NCBI GenBank assembly: GCA_963714035.1
Contig: OY970224.1
Coordinates: 1,116,001 to 1,180,000, forward strand
DNA: 64,000 nt
From: DATFVB01 sp963714035
GTDB lineage: Bacteria; Acidobacteriota; Thermoanaerobaculia; UBA5066; DATFVB01
Direction of reading: 5' to 3'
The translations under genes were made by a program, and so were the position numbers. The notes beneath the pieces were generated by a model. It worked only from the letters and a program-made list of their open reading frames with translations, did no database searches and had not been told where the DNA came from. The number at the start of each line of letters is the position of its first letter. The stretch's first letter is position 1. Positions 17,466 to 24,891 of the stretch are shown here, in pieces.

Positions 17466-19636
17466 GCGCCCGCCAGCCGGAACCGCGAGATCTCCCGCTC
17501 GAGCGCGTCGATTTCCGTCTGGAGCTCTTCGACCGCGGCGCTGACGGCGGACGCCGTCTGGGTGTTCTCTCCGCTCTGGCGCCGGACTCCGGCGATCAGC
17601 TCGACGAGGCGCGCCGACTCCGTCTTCTGGCGTTCCGTCGAGGAGAGGACTTCGCGGATCCGCCCGAGCGTGCTCTCCGCCGCCTGGGCGATCGAGTCTC
17701 CCGCGTTCTTCTGCTCGCGAAGCGCTCCCTTGATCGAGGCCGAGCGCTCGCGCATCGACGCGACCGCGTTCTCGACGTGCCTCCCTCCCGCTTTCTGCTG
17801 GGAGATCGCTGCGGCGATCTGCGCGATCTGTTCCCGGACGCGGTCGATCGCGGTGGCCACCCGGTGAGAGCCGTCGCTCTGCTCGGCCGTCGCGCGGGCG
17901 ATCTCCGCCGCCGACTCGCTCGCCTGCCGCGACCGGTCGAGGATCTTTCCGAGCCGTTCGCCCGCGCTCTGGGATCGCGCGGAGCCGTCTTCCACCCGCC
18001 GGACGAGCTCCCTGGTCGAGTCGGAAAGCGCGCCGACCTCGTTCTGCATCCCGGAGAGCAGGTCGCCGATTTCCGACGCGCCGGCCGACGCGCGCTCGGA
18101 GAGCGCCCGGATCTCGGCGGCCACGACCGCGAAGCCCTTCCCCTCCTCCCCCGCCTGGGCCGCGAGGATCGCGGCGTTGAGCGCGAGGAGATGCGTTTCT
18201 CCCGCGACCTCCTCGATCATCCGGACGATCTTCCCCACCTCGCGCGACCGCTCGCCGAGGGAATCCATCCGCGCCGAGTCGGCCCGGACGGCGTCGCGCA
18301 CCGCGGACATCGCGGAGATCGTCTGCAGCACCGCCTCCTGCCCGCCCTGCGCGTCGTGGGACGCGCCCTCGGAGAGCTGCGCGCTCTTGCGCGCGCTCTC
18401 GCGGACCTGCCGGATCGACGCGTCGATCTGCGTCATCGACGCCGCCGTTTCCCCGGCGAACGCGCTGAGGCTCTCGACCGACTGGTCGATCGATCCGATC
18501 GACTGGGCCATTTCGACGGCCGCGGTCGAGGTCTCCTCGATCGAGGCGTGCAGCGCGTCCATGTGCTGCGACACTTCTTCGAGAGAGGCGGCCATCTCGA
18601 GGATCGACGAGCCGGTCTCCTCCGCCGACGCCGAGAGGTCTTCCATCCGCTCGCCGATCACGCGCGTGTCGCCGTCCGATTTCTCGATCGACGCGGAAGC
18701 CTGGTCCACGATCTCGTTCTGCGCTTCGGCGCGGACCGCGACCGCCTGGGAGTCGCGGCGGATTCCTCCCGCGACTTCGCGGACCCGCCGCTGGCCGGAG
18801 AGGATCTTCCGCGCGATGCCCGCGATCCCTTCGGCCATGGTGTTGAAGGAGGCGGCGAGCACTCCGATTTCGTTGCGGTGCGGCGTTTCGATCCTCCTCG
18901 TCAGGTCCCCGGAGGCGAGGTGCTCGGCGGAACGGGCGATCGACGTGAGCGGCCGGACCATCACCCGCGTGGCGACGACGATGGCCGCGACCCCCACCGC
19001 GAGGACCAGGAGCGTGAGGAGAATTCCCCCTCCCCAGAGCGTGCGCTTCACTTCGTTCCAGTCGTGGGAGTTCAGGACGACCCGAAGCGTGCCGACGATC
19101 GCCGTCCGGCGGAAGTTGTCGGCGTCGGCCCGGTCGACACCCGCCCCGACGAGCGCGGCCGTCGAGATCCGGGCGAGCTCGTCGCGGCTCGTCACCCCGA
19201 GGCGGTCGAGAACGCGAGCGGCCGTCGGCGTGTCGGCGACCGGCGCCGAGAACAGGAATTCCCCCTCGGGAAGCCTGCCCGGCCGGAGGAGCGCGGCGGG
19301 CCGCCGTGCGGGATCGCTCTGGCCGAGGAGCTTTCCGTCGGCATCGAGGAACTCCGCGTAGTCGACGGCGGGATTCAGGAGAAGGGATTGCGCGATGTCC
19401 CGGAGATTGGCCTCCAGCCGGAAATCGAGGTAGTACCCGCTTCCGGCCGCGGCCGTCTTGACGAGCGACGTGCCCTCGCGCCGAAGCCGCTCCAGGAACG
19501 CGCGGCGCGCGATGAGATTGAAGAAGACGAGATAAGCGATCGCGGAAAAGAACAGGAGCGCCGATACTCCCGCAACGAGCTCGGTCGTCATCGACGCCCG
19601 GCGGCCGCGGCGCGCGAACGGGTCGATCGGCGTCAC
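17462..19636 (-). CDS. Methyl-accepting chemotaxis protein (724 aa)
   Basis: An N-terminal helix (about 17-40) and a second at about 203-225 enclose a sensor region of roughly 160 residues; a HAMP domain follows (RVMVRPLTSIARSAEHLASG), then a long coiled coil. The signalling hairpin tip contains HLLALNAAILAAQAGEEGKG, with Leu in place of the usual Glu in NAAIEAA. Because there is an external domain, it probably senses a periplasmic ligand. It starts with GTG at 19636 and is followed by a coupled CheW-like gene. The ligand is unknown. Confidence 0.9.
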   Translation of the reverse strand: MTPIDPFARRGRRASMTTELVAGVSALLFFSAIAYLVFFNLIARRAFLERLRREGTSLVKTAAAGSGYYLDFRLEANLRDIAQSLLLNPAVDYAEFLDADGKLLGQSDPARRPAALLRPGRLPEGEFLFSAPVADTPTAARVLDRLGVTSRDELARISTAALVGAGVDRADADNFRRTAIVGTLRVVLNSHDWNEVKRTLWGGGILLTLLVLAVGVAAIVVATRVMVRPLTSIARSAEHLASGDLTRRIETPHRNEIGVLAASFNTMAEGIAGIARKILSGQRRVREVAGGIRRDSQAVAVRAEAQNEIVDQASASIEKSDGDTRVIGERMEDLSASAEETGSSILEMAASLEEVSQHMDALHASIEETSTAAVEMAQSIGSIDQSVESLSAFAGETAASMTQIDASIRQVRESARKSAQLSEGASHDAQGGQEAVLQTISAMSAVRDAVRADSARMDSLGERSREVGKIVRMIEEVAGETHLLALNAAILAAQAGEEGKGFAVVAAEIRALSERASAGASEIGDLLSGMQNEVGALSDSTRELVRRVEDGSARSQSAGERLGKILDRSRQASESAAEIARATAEQSDGSHRVATAIDRVREQIAQIAAAISQQKAGGRHVENAVASMRERSASIKGALREQKNAGDSIAQAAESTLGRIREVLSSTERQKTESARLVELIAGVRRQSGENTQTASAVSAAVEELQTEIDALEREISRFRLAGA

Positions 19637-19738
19637 GCGGCCCGCTTCCGGGCCTCGGAATTCGGCCCGCCGCCTGGCCGCCGGATCGGCGAGAATCGGT
19701 TCACGTTCATTTCGCCCGGGCTCTTGAGCGAAAGAATA

Positions 19739-20737
19739 TCAGAGTTCGACCCGCGTCCCGACGGGATCCGGCGCGGCCGCGAACAACGCGCCGCCGGGAA
19801 TCGCCGCGAGCGCCGCGGAGATCCGCTCCCGCGCCGACTCCGGCCCGAGCACGGCCATGACGCCGCCGCCTCCGGCGCCGCAGGCCCTGGCTCCCCACGC
19901 TCCGGCCTCGGACGCGCGCCGCGCCGCCTCCTCGAGAACCGGCGTCGACACGCGCGGAGAAAGCCGTTTCCGAAACGACCATTCCTTTCCGAGCGCGCGC
20001 CCCATGGCCTCGACGTCGCCGGCGTCGAGCGCCGCGGCCATCTCCTGGGCGACGTCCCGGATCCCCCCGAGGAGCGACGCCACCTCGCGATCGCCGTCGA
20101 TCCGGGCCTTGTAGATCTCCCAGTTGTTCAAGCCCGAGGAATGCGGCCGTCCCGAGTCGAAGAGGACGAGACACCGGGCGAATCCCCCGGCGTCCGCCGG
20201 AACCCGGCGGATCGAGCGCGCCCCCGGTCCATGCTCGATGACCTGGAACCCGCCGCGGAGCGCGGGGACGTAGTCCTGGGTCCCGGCCGGCTTTCCGAGA
20301 ACGGTCGCCTCGACGTCGCGACAGAGGCCGATGACCCGGTCCGGGTCCAGGGACGTGCCGGAGAGCGCCGCGAGCGCGGACACCGCCGCGACGAGAAGCG
20401 CGGAGGAGCCCCCGAGCCCCGAACCGAACGGAACGGAGGACTCCGTCTCGATCCGCGCTCCGTCGCCGATGCCGAGCGCGATCGCGGCTTCCGCGGCGAG
20501 CGCCGCCCCGGCGGAGCCTCGGGCTTCGCGAGCGGAGGAGAAACGCTCTTCCGTCCCCCGGTCGCGCGCGAAGACCTCGAAGCCGGCCGGGATTCGCGAA
20601 ACGCGAACGCGCGCCCGTCGGTCGATCGCGAAGTTGACGGTCACGGCCGGAGCGTGGAAGAGATAGAGCGGCCAGAGATCGAGGGTGCCTCCGGCGAGAT
20701 CGATGCGCGCGGGGGCGGAAACGCAGACGCTCAGCAT
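19739..20737 (-). CDS. GHMP-family sugar kinase, heptose-7-phosphate kinase-like (332 aa)
   Basis: Starts with the GHMP pattern SAPARIDLAGGTLD, has the ATP-binding loop PFGSGLGGSSAL at 103-114 and a C-terminal motif GARACGAGGGGVMAV. Among GHMP kinases this most resembles the D-glycero-D-manno-heptose 7-phosphate kinase (HddA) / fucokinase-like group, which makes nucleotide-heptose or salvages sugars for surface polysaccharides. No other heptose genes are near, so the substrate is uncertain. The gene is preceded by five tandem hairpin repeats that fill the space from the anti-sigma gene. Confidence 0.8.
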   Translation of the reverse strand: MLSVCVSAPARIDLAGGTLDLWPLYLFHAPAVTVNFAIDRRARVRVSRIPAGFEVFARDRGTEERFSSAREARGSAGAALAAEAAIALGIGDGARIETESSVPFGSGLGGSSALLVAAVSALAALSGTSLDPDRVIGLCRDVEATVLGKPAGTQDYVPALRGGFQVIEHGPGARSIRRVPADAGGFARCLVLFDSGRPHSSGLNNWEIYKARIDGDREVASLLGGIRDVAQEMAAALDAGDVEAMGRALGKEWSFRKRLSPRVSTPVLEEAARRASEAGAWGARACGAGGGGVMAVLGPESARERISAALAAIPGGALFAAAPDPVGTRVEL

Positions 20738-20739
20738 TC

Positions 20740-20926
20740 GAATCGAGGGGAAGCATCCCCTCGAGCTCCCCTCGTGAATCGAGGGGAAGCATCCCCTCGA
20801 GCTCCCCTCGTGGCGAATCGGGGGGAAGAACCCTCTCGAGCTTCCATCGTGAAGAATCGAGGAAAAGCATTCCCTCGAGCTCCGTTCACGGAGCCGGGGG
20901 AAGAATTCCCTCGAGCTTTCCTCAGC
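20740..20926. repeat. Five tandem 36-39 bp hairpin repeats
   Basis: Five consecutive units share a core CCCTCGAGCT and mostly begin GAATCGAGGGG. The first two are near-identical; units three to five are diverged. Within each unit an inverted repeat such as CGAGGGG-AAGCAT-CCCCTCG can fold. The array fills the gap between the anti-sigma stop and the GHMP kinase start codon, and its last unit just enters the anti-sigma 3' end. There are no unique spacers, so it is not CRISPR. Confidence 0.85.
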
Positions 20927-21506
20927 GGATGCTTTCGGCGGCGACGAGGTGGCTCGAGGGGAAGAACTCGCCGGTCATGGCGACATCCCCCTCCGGGAAG
21001 GAGTCCGGGCAGGCTTCGCGATTGAGAAGGATCCAGACCTGACCGTCCTCGTCCCGGAACGCCGCCAGGTGAGGCGAGCCGCTCGACCGGGGAACGTCGA
21101 GCTTCGGCTGGAGGGCGCATCGCAGGCAGAAGAAACGTCCCCGGACGATGCGCTCAACCGGCTGCTCGGAGAGCATCGGCGTACCGGGAGCGGGCTTCGT
21201 CAGCGAATCGGCGACGACCGGAATGACGAGGAGACAGAGCGCGGTCGCTCCGACCACAGGGCGCCAGACCCGACGCCAGGCCCGGGCCGGGCCTCGTCTC
21301 TGGGCGATCCGCTTTCGGAGCTCGACGGGAGCGCAGTCGCGAGGGCTCCGGTCTTTCAGGAGCGACCGGATTCGCCGAAAGCTCTCGAGCCGCAGGGCGC
21401 AGCGCTCGCAACGGGCGAGATGAGCCGCGACCTCGAAGCGATCGGATTCCGACAGCTCTCCGTCGAGGTAGGCGTTCAGGAAAAATCGGGTTCTCGCGCA
21501 GTCCAT
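20922..21506 (-). CDS. Anti-sigma factor with zinc-finger domain (194 aa)
   Basis: The N-terminal 40 residues carry the zf-HC2 anti-sigma pattern, with Cys3 and HLARCERC (HxxxCxxC). A membrane helix lies at about 82-100 (VVGATALCLLVIPVVAD). The outer C-terminal part has a further CLRC pair and a folded segment (AAFRDEDGQVWILL). The gene follows the ECF sigma gene on the same strand, the usual arrangement in which the membrane anti-sigma factor holds the sigma factor until a signal arrives. The extra CxxC outside could sense redox or metal state; that is inference. Confidence 0.85.
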   Translation of the reverse strand: MDCARTRFFLNAYLDGELSESDRFEVAAHLARCERCALRLESFRRIRSLLKDRSPRDCAPVELRKRIAQRRGPARAWRRVWRPVVGATALCLLVIPVVADSLTKPAPGTPMLSEQPVERIVRGRFFCLRCALQPKLDVPRSSGSPHLAAFRDEDGQVWILLNREACPDSFPEGDVAMTGEFFPSSHLVAAESIR

Positions 21507-21571
21507 GATCGATGAGAATCTCGCGGCGCCCGCGTCGCGCTATTCTCCCTCAAGAACCCGGAAAAATGGAG

Positions 21572-21601
21572 GGGTATTCCGCCGGCGCCGGCGGAATACC
21601 C
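21572..21601. promoter_or_regulatory. Perfect 30-bp palindrome between sigma and anti-sigma genes
   Basis: GGGTATTCCGCCGGC is followed directly by its exact reverse complement. It begins at the sigma stop codon. On the minus strand it is followed by CTCCATTTTTCC, so it may act as a weak terminator or attenuator reducing anti-sigma expression, or as a protein-binding site. Confidence 0.6.
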
Positions 21602-22248
21602 TACTTTCGCGCCTTGAGACGCGTCCGCGCCGGAGCGCCCCCCCTCATGTATCCGTGGGTTCGCCCATATCTCATGAGGGCTTTCTCGAGGAGCTTCCGG
21701 CCGCGGTACAGACGCGACATCACGGTTCCGACGGGGCACTCCAGGATCTCGGCGATCTCCTTGTAGGAGAAGTCCTCGAGGTCCGCCAGGATCACGACCA
21801 TCCGGTAGTCGGCGGGAAGCGCCTCGAGCGCCTTTTTGACCCCCTCGTCCATGACGCTCGCCAGATACCGGGATTCCGGATCCAGGGGCTGTTCGTCCGG
21901 ATCGTGTCGGACGATTTTCTCGAAGGAATCCTCGATATCGGAGAACTCCACACTCCGGGGCTCCAGCTTCTTCTTCCGGTAGTTGTTGATGAAGGTGTTC
22001 TTCAAGATCTTGAAAAGCCACGCCTTGAGGTTCGTTCCCTCCTCGAACTTGTCGTAATACTTGTAGGCCTTGAAGAAGGTCTCCTGGACGAGGTCCTCGG
22101 CGTCCTGCGAGTTGCCGGTCATCCGATAGGCGGTGTTATAGAGCGAATCGACGTAGGGCATCGTCTGGGAATCGAAGTCCCAGGCGGTCGTCTCGGACTT
22201 CGGAGCGTCGCCCCTGTTCGCGTCGAAAGTTTTCACGAGATTCAACAT
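21601..22248 (-). CDS. ECF sigma factor, RpoE/SigE-like (215 aa)
   Basis: Region 2 is clear (YNTAYRMTGNSQDAEDLVQE, FKAYKYYDKF, LKAWLFKILKNTFIN) and region 4 has the helix-turn-helix DFSYKEIAEILECPVGTVMS. Such factors direct RNA polymerase to envelope or oxidative stress promoters and are controlled by the anti-sigma factor encoded downstream. The start is ATG 22248, fixed by GGAGG five bases upstream; the TTG at 22260 would place that ribosome site inside the gene. The segment joining regions 2 and 4 is long and acidic. Confidence 0.92.
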   Translation of the reverse strand: MLNLVKTFDANRGDAPKSETTAWDFDSQTMPYVDSLYNTAYRMTGNSQDAEDLVQETFFKAYKYYDKFEEGTNLKAWLFKILKNTFINNYRKKKLEPRSVEFSDIEDSFEKIVRHDPDEQPLDPESRYLASVMDEGVKKALEALPADYRMVVILADLEDFSYKEIAEILECPVGTVMSRLYRGRKLLEKALMRYGRTHGYMRGGAPARTRLKARK

Positions 22249-22253
22249 GTTTT

Positions 22254-22258
22254 CCTCC
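22254..22258 (-). promoter_or_regulatory. Ribosome binding site deciding the sigma factor start
   Basis: GGAGG on the minus strand, five bases before ATG 22248. It rules out the upstream in-frame TTG. Upstream to about 22400 is comparatively AT-rich sequence likely to hold the promoter, but no clear -35/-10 pair was fixed. Confidence 0.7.
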
Positions 22259-22463
22259 AAAACCCTGCTCGTATCCGGTGCAATCGCCCTGCCGGGTAGC
22301 GTGATACCGGGCGACCGCCGCCCTCCTCTTTTTCATCAACCATTTAGAGGTTCACGGGGTCGTCACTTGTATTACGAAAAACAGGGAAAAAACGTTTCGC
22401 CGAAATTTGCGGCGACAAAAAGTCACCCGCAGGGGACAGATCGGCGCCCCCCGGAACCCCTCA

Positions 22464-22495
22464 GGGGAAAGAAATAGCCCCCGCCGAGCGGGGGC
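22464..22495 (-). terminator. Rho-independent terminator after atpE
   Basis: On the minus strand GCCCCCGC-loop-GCGGGGGC (22477-22495) is followed by TATTTCTTT, a standard intrinsic terminator shape. It ends the Fo transcript read from atpZ to atpE. Confidence 0.75.
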
Positions 22496-22517
22496 GAAGG
22501 GTCTTCGCACCACCCTT

Positions 22518-22571
22518 CCCGGGCTCGCCCGCGGCGAGCCCGGGAACCCCCCTCTCCAACTGGAGAGGGGG
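22518..22571. repeat. Two further stem-loops after atpE
   Basis: CCCGGGCTCGCC pairs with GGCGAGCCCGGG (22518-22544, 12 bp) and CCCCCTCTCCA pairs with TGGAGAGGGGG (22548-22571, 11 bp). With the terminator they form three stem-loops in a row between atpE and the sigma gene. They could stabilise the abundant atpE message end or reinforce termination. Confidence 0.7.
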
Positions 22572-22586
22572 TCGGGGGTCGAGGTT

Positions 22587-22898
22587 TTACTTGCTCTGGA
22601 CGGTGAACGCGATGACGAGCGCGTAGATGACGAGCGACTCGATGAGCGCGAGCCCGAGAATCGCCATCGTCCGGATCGCTCCGGCCGCTCCGGGGTTGCG
22701 CGCCATTCCCTCGCACGCCGCCGCCGTGGCCTTGCCCTGGGCGAAGGCGCCCGCCGCGGCCGCGACCGCGATCGCGAAAGCCGCCCCGACGACCCCCCAC
22801 TTCACCCCACCGGTTCCCGCTTCGGTTCCCTGAGCGAACGCGGGCGCCGCGGTGAGCGCCAGAGTGGTCAGGACCCCGTAGAAAGCCCTCTTCGACAT
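22587..22898 (-). CDS. atpE: ATP synthase Fo subunit c with N-terminal signal-like extension (103 aa)
   Basis: The rotor-ring subunit. After an N-terminal stretch resembling a cleavable signal peptide (ending APAFAQ, about residue 23) come two membrane helices joined by the polar loop ARNPGA. The ion-carrying glutamate is Glu87 in ALIESLVIY. Gln54, thirteen residues before the loop arginine, and Ser88 next to the glutamate match positions that bind sodium in some c-rings, though the same residues also occur in proton-coupled enzymes. It ends the Fo gene set, followed by three stem-loops. Confidence 0.93.
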   Translation of the reverse strand: MSKRAFYGVLTTLALTAAPAFAQGTEAGTGGVKWGVVGAAFAIAVAAAAGAFAQGKATAAACEGMARNPGAAGAIRTMAILGLALIESLVIYALVIAFTVQSK

Positions 22899-22944
22899 CG
22901 AACGAATCTCCTTTCTTTCCCGTTTTCCCCTTGTGGGGGCGTTT

Positions 22945-23703
22945 TCAATGCTCTTCGTGGGCGACGGCGCCCGCGATGTAGATCGTCGAGAGGATCACGA
23001 AGATGAAAGTCTGCAGGATGGCGCCGATCAGCCCCAGCAGCATCATCGGCCAGGGCACGATGATCGGAACCATCCCGAAGAAGATCCCCGTCGCCAGGTG
23101 CTCGCCTCCGATGTTGCCGACCAGGCGCAACGAGAGAGAGCCGATCCGGACGAAGACGCTGACCATTTCGATGATGAACAGCACCGGGGCGAGAAGGAGG
23201 ATCGGTCCCATGAAGTGCCTCAGGTACCCCAGGATTCCGTGCTCGCGAATGCCCTGCGCGTTGAAGTAAACGAAGGAGATCACCGCGAGTGCGAGCGTCG
23301 TCTGGAAGGAGCTCGTCGGCGGCGTGAGGAAGAAGAAGAAACCCATCAGGTTCGAGAGGAGGATGAAATAGGTGAAGGCCCCGAGGAGCGGGAGGTACCG
23401 CTCTCCCGCGCCGTGGCCCACGACGTCATCGATGAGGTCGCGGACGGCGAGGACGATCATCTCGTTCAGATTCTGGAACCAGCCCGGGCTTTTCTTGCGA
23501 AACGTCCGGCTCGCGAGCGGCAGGACGACGGCCAGGGCGGCGAAGAGCAAAAACGCCATGATGACGTTGTCCTGGAGCCAGATCCGGTCCCCGTCCGGAA
23601 AGAGGAACGCGCGCCAGCCGGGCGAGAGCTTCGCCGCGGGCGGGGCGCCGAGGAGCGCCACGAGGAAGCGATTCACCGGCGCGTAGAGAAAAGAATGTTC
23701 CAT
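22945..23703 (-). CDS. atpB: ATP synthase Fo subunit a (252 aa)
   Basis: Membrane stator subunit forming the ion half-channels. The essential arginine is in SLSLRLVGNIGGEHL on the penultimate helix, and the last helix carries the expected polar residues in GAILQTFIFVILSTIYI. Five to six membrane helices can be seen. Gene order on the minus strand is atpZ-type, atpI-type, atpB, atpE. No b, b', delta, alpha, gamma, beta or epsilon gene is nearby, so the ATP synthase operon is split. Confidence 0.95.
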   Translation of the reverse strand: MEHSFLYAPVNRFLVALLGAPPAAKLSPGWRAFLFPDGDRIWLQDNVIMAFLLFAALAVVLPLASRTFRKKSPGWFQNLNEMIVLAVRDLIDDVVGHGAGERYLPLLGAFTYFILLSNLMGFFFFLTPPTSSFQTTLALAVISFVYFNAQGIREHGILGYLRHFMGPILLLAPVLFIIEMVSVFVRIGSLSLRLVGNIGGEHLATGIFFGMVPIIVPWPMMLLGLIGAILQTFIFVILSTIYIAGAVAHEEH

Positions 23704-23727
23704 CAGGCGCGCTCCGCGATCATCGCT

Positions 23728-24114
23728 TTATTTCGAGGTTCCACTCGCCTCATTCCCCTTCAATCCCCGGATCCCTTCCCAGACGATCGCCAGGACGATC
23801 ACCGAAAGCCCCGCGAGGCCCGCGAGGATGTCGAATTCCTTCCATCTCAAGACCAGAGTCAGGAGCAGGAGTATCCCCAGGAACCCCATCGCCGGAACCG
23901 CCACGTCCGAAAATCGCATTCCGGTTCTGGGGGTGAGGAACCCTCCCATCACCTTTTCCAGAACGAAAAAGTTGAATATAACGATGGCCGCTCCGATCGT
24001 CAAGGAGACGCCCGCGCGCGGTCCGAGGACGCCGAATGCGGCGGCCGCGCCAACGCCCGAGAGAATCAGCGCGGTGCGTTTCACGCGCCGGAGCACCGAG
24101 TCGGGCTCCTTCAC
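23728..24114 (-). CDS. AtpI-like ATP synthase assembly/accessory protein (128 aa)
   Basis: A small protein with four hydrophobic helices (about 12-30, 33-52, 72-90, 95-112). It lies directly before atpB and its GTG start overlaps the previous stop (GTGA). Position and topology match ATP synthase protein I (AtpI), which assists c-ring assembly or carries divalent ions. Sequence in this family is poorly conserved, so the call rests on context and size. Confidence 0.7.
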   Translation of the reverse strand: MKEPDSVLRRVKRTALILSGVGAAAAFGVLGPRAGVSLTIGAAIVIFNFFVLEKVMGGFLTPRTGMRFSDVAVPAMGFLGILLLLTLVLRWKEFDILAGLAGLSVIVLAIVWEGIRGLKGNEASGTSK

Positions 24115-24347
24115 GACCCGCCTCCATCCTCCTCGTCGGCCTCGCGAGCGATCTTGTACAGGTTCCAGAATCCGGCGGCGATCCCGAGCGCTCCGCCGAC
24201 GTACGAGCCCCATGGCGAGGAACCGAACAGCCGGTCGGCGCCCTTGCCGAGGAAATAGCCGACGACGATGCAAGCCGGAAACGCGACGCCGAGCGTGATC
24301 GCATCGGCCGCGGCGCGGAAGCGGGGCTTTCTCGCCATCCGGCGCAT
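24111..24347 (-). CDS. AtpZ/AtpI-type F0F1-associated protein (78 aa)
   Basis: Two helices with the pattern GYFLGKGADRLFGSSPWGSY between them and GAAAGFWNLYK-like ending (GALGIAAGFWNLYKIA) match the short AtpZ/AtpI group (putative F0F1-ATPase subunit) that starts many bacterial atp operons. ATG 24347 has AGGA nine bases upstream; ATG 24338 is an alternative. The gene is first of the Fo set and overlaps the next by four bases. Confidence 0.8.
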   Translation of the reverse strand: MRRMARKPRFRAAADAITLGVAFPACIVVGYFLGKGADRLFGSSPWGSYVGGALGIAAGFWNLYKIAREADEEDGGGS

Positions 24348-24483
24348 TCTGACGCATCCTGGGAGCCTTCGGGGAAACGCGAACAGCGCGAGCCCCCTGC
24401 GGAAATCGAGAGCCGCTGACACGGCGGGTTCCCAGCGCCGTGACGTGACTCTGAGGCCCACTCCCCGCGGCGCTAACGACACC

Positions 24484-24888
24484 GCGCGTCAGGCGCGAGC
24501 GAGAGACGGGATGCGGGCCTGCCCGCCGTGTCCCGAGGCGTACCGGGGCGTACGTGAGTGCCCCGGAACGGGAATAACGGCAGCGGCGCGCCGGCGGCTT
24601 GCGGAGGAGCTCAATGTCGCGCGCCGGGAGCAGATGCCGTTGTGCATCGGGCCCGGGACGCGACGCCGAGATCGTTCGCAATGCGCCAGCGCCCTTCGGG
24701 TTCGGGCGGCGCAGGGCCATCGGCGGCGTTGCCGCGGCTAGACGATCGCAACCGCATCGCCTTCGCCGCGTCGCCTTGCCGCTGACCCTGCGGCGCTCCG
24801 AACGCCGCTGTCGCTATTCCCGTTCCGGGGCACCGGGCGCGGCGGGCAGGCCCGCGCCCGTATTCGCTCGATGCATCACGCGCGGTCG
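24484..24888. repeat. Type B palindromic element interrupted by a 276-bp insertion
   Basis: The 544 bases between atpZ and nuoN hold no gene. The outer left end (GGCGCGAGCGAGAGACGGG) and right end (GTATTCGCTCGATGCATC) match, in inverted orientation, the ends of the elements at 42382 and 43715. The inner arms GCGGGCCTGCCCGCCGTG and GCGGCGGGCAGGCCCGC are complementary around the centre GGCGTACCGGGGCGTACGT. Just after this centre the element is split by the unit described at 24558-24833. Confidence 0.7.
24558..24833. mobile_element. 276-bp terminal-inverted-repeat element (copy 1)
   Basis: Bounded by near-perfect 28-bp inverted repeats beginning GTGCCCCGGAACGGGAATA. A second copy of exactly the same length is at 53147-53422, inserted at the equivalent place in another palindromic element. 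The interior is also shared with the element at 5435. No transposase is encoded, so it looks like a non-autonomous (MITE-like) unit. Open frames inside it are not credible genes. Confidence 0.75.
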
Positions 24889-24891
24889 GTC

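Noticed and set aside
20740..20926. CRISPR array
   Set aside because: The units are contiguous without unique spacers and there are no cas genes.
24558..24833. Small proteins encoded within the 276-bp elements
   Set aside because: Similar peptides appear in several frames on both strands only because the DNA is repeated; there is no ribosome site and terminal inverted repeats explain the unit better.
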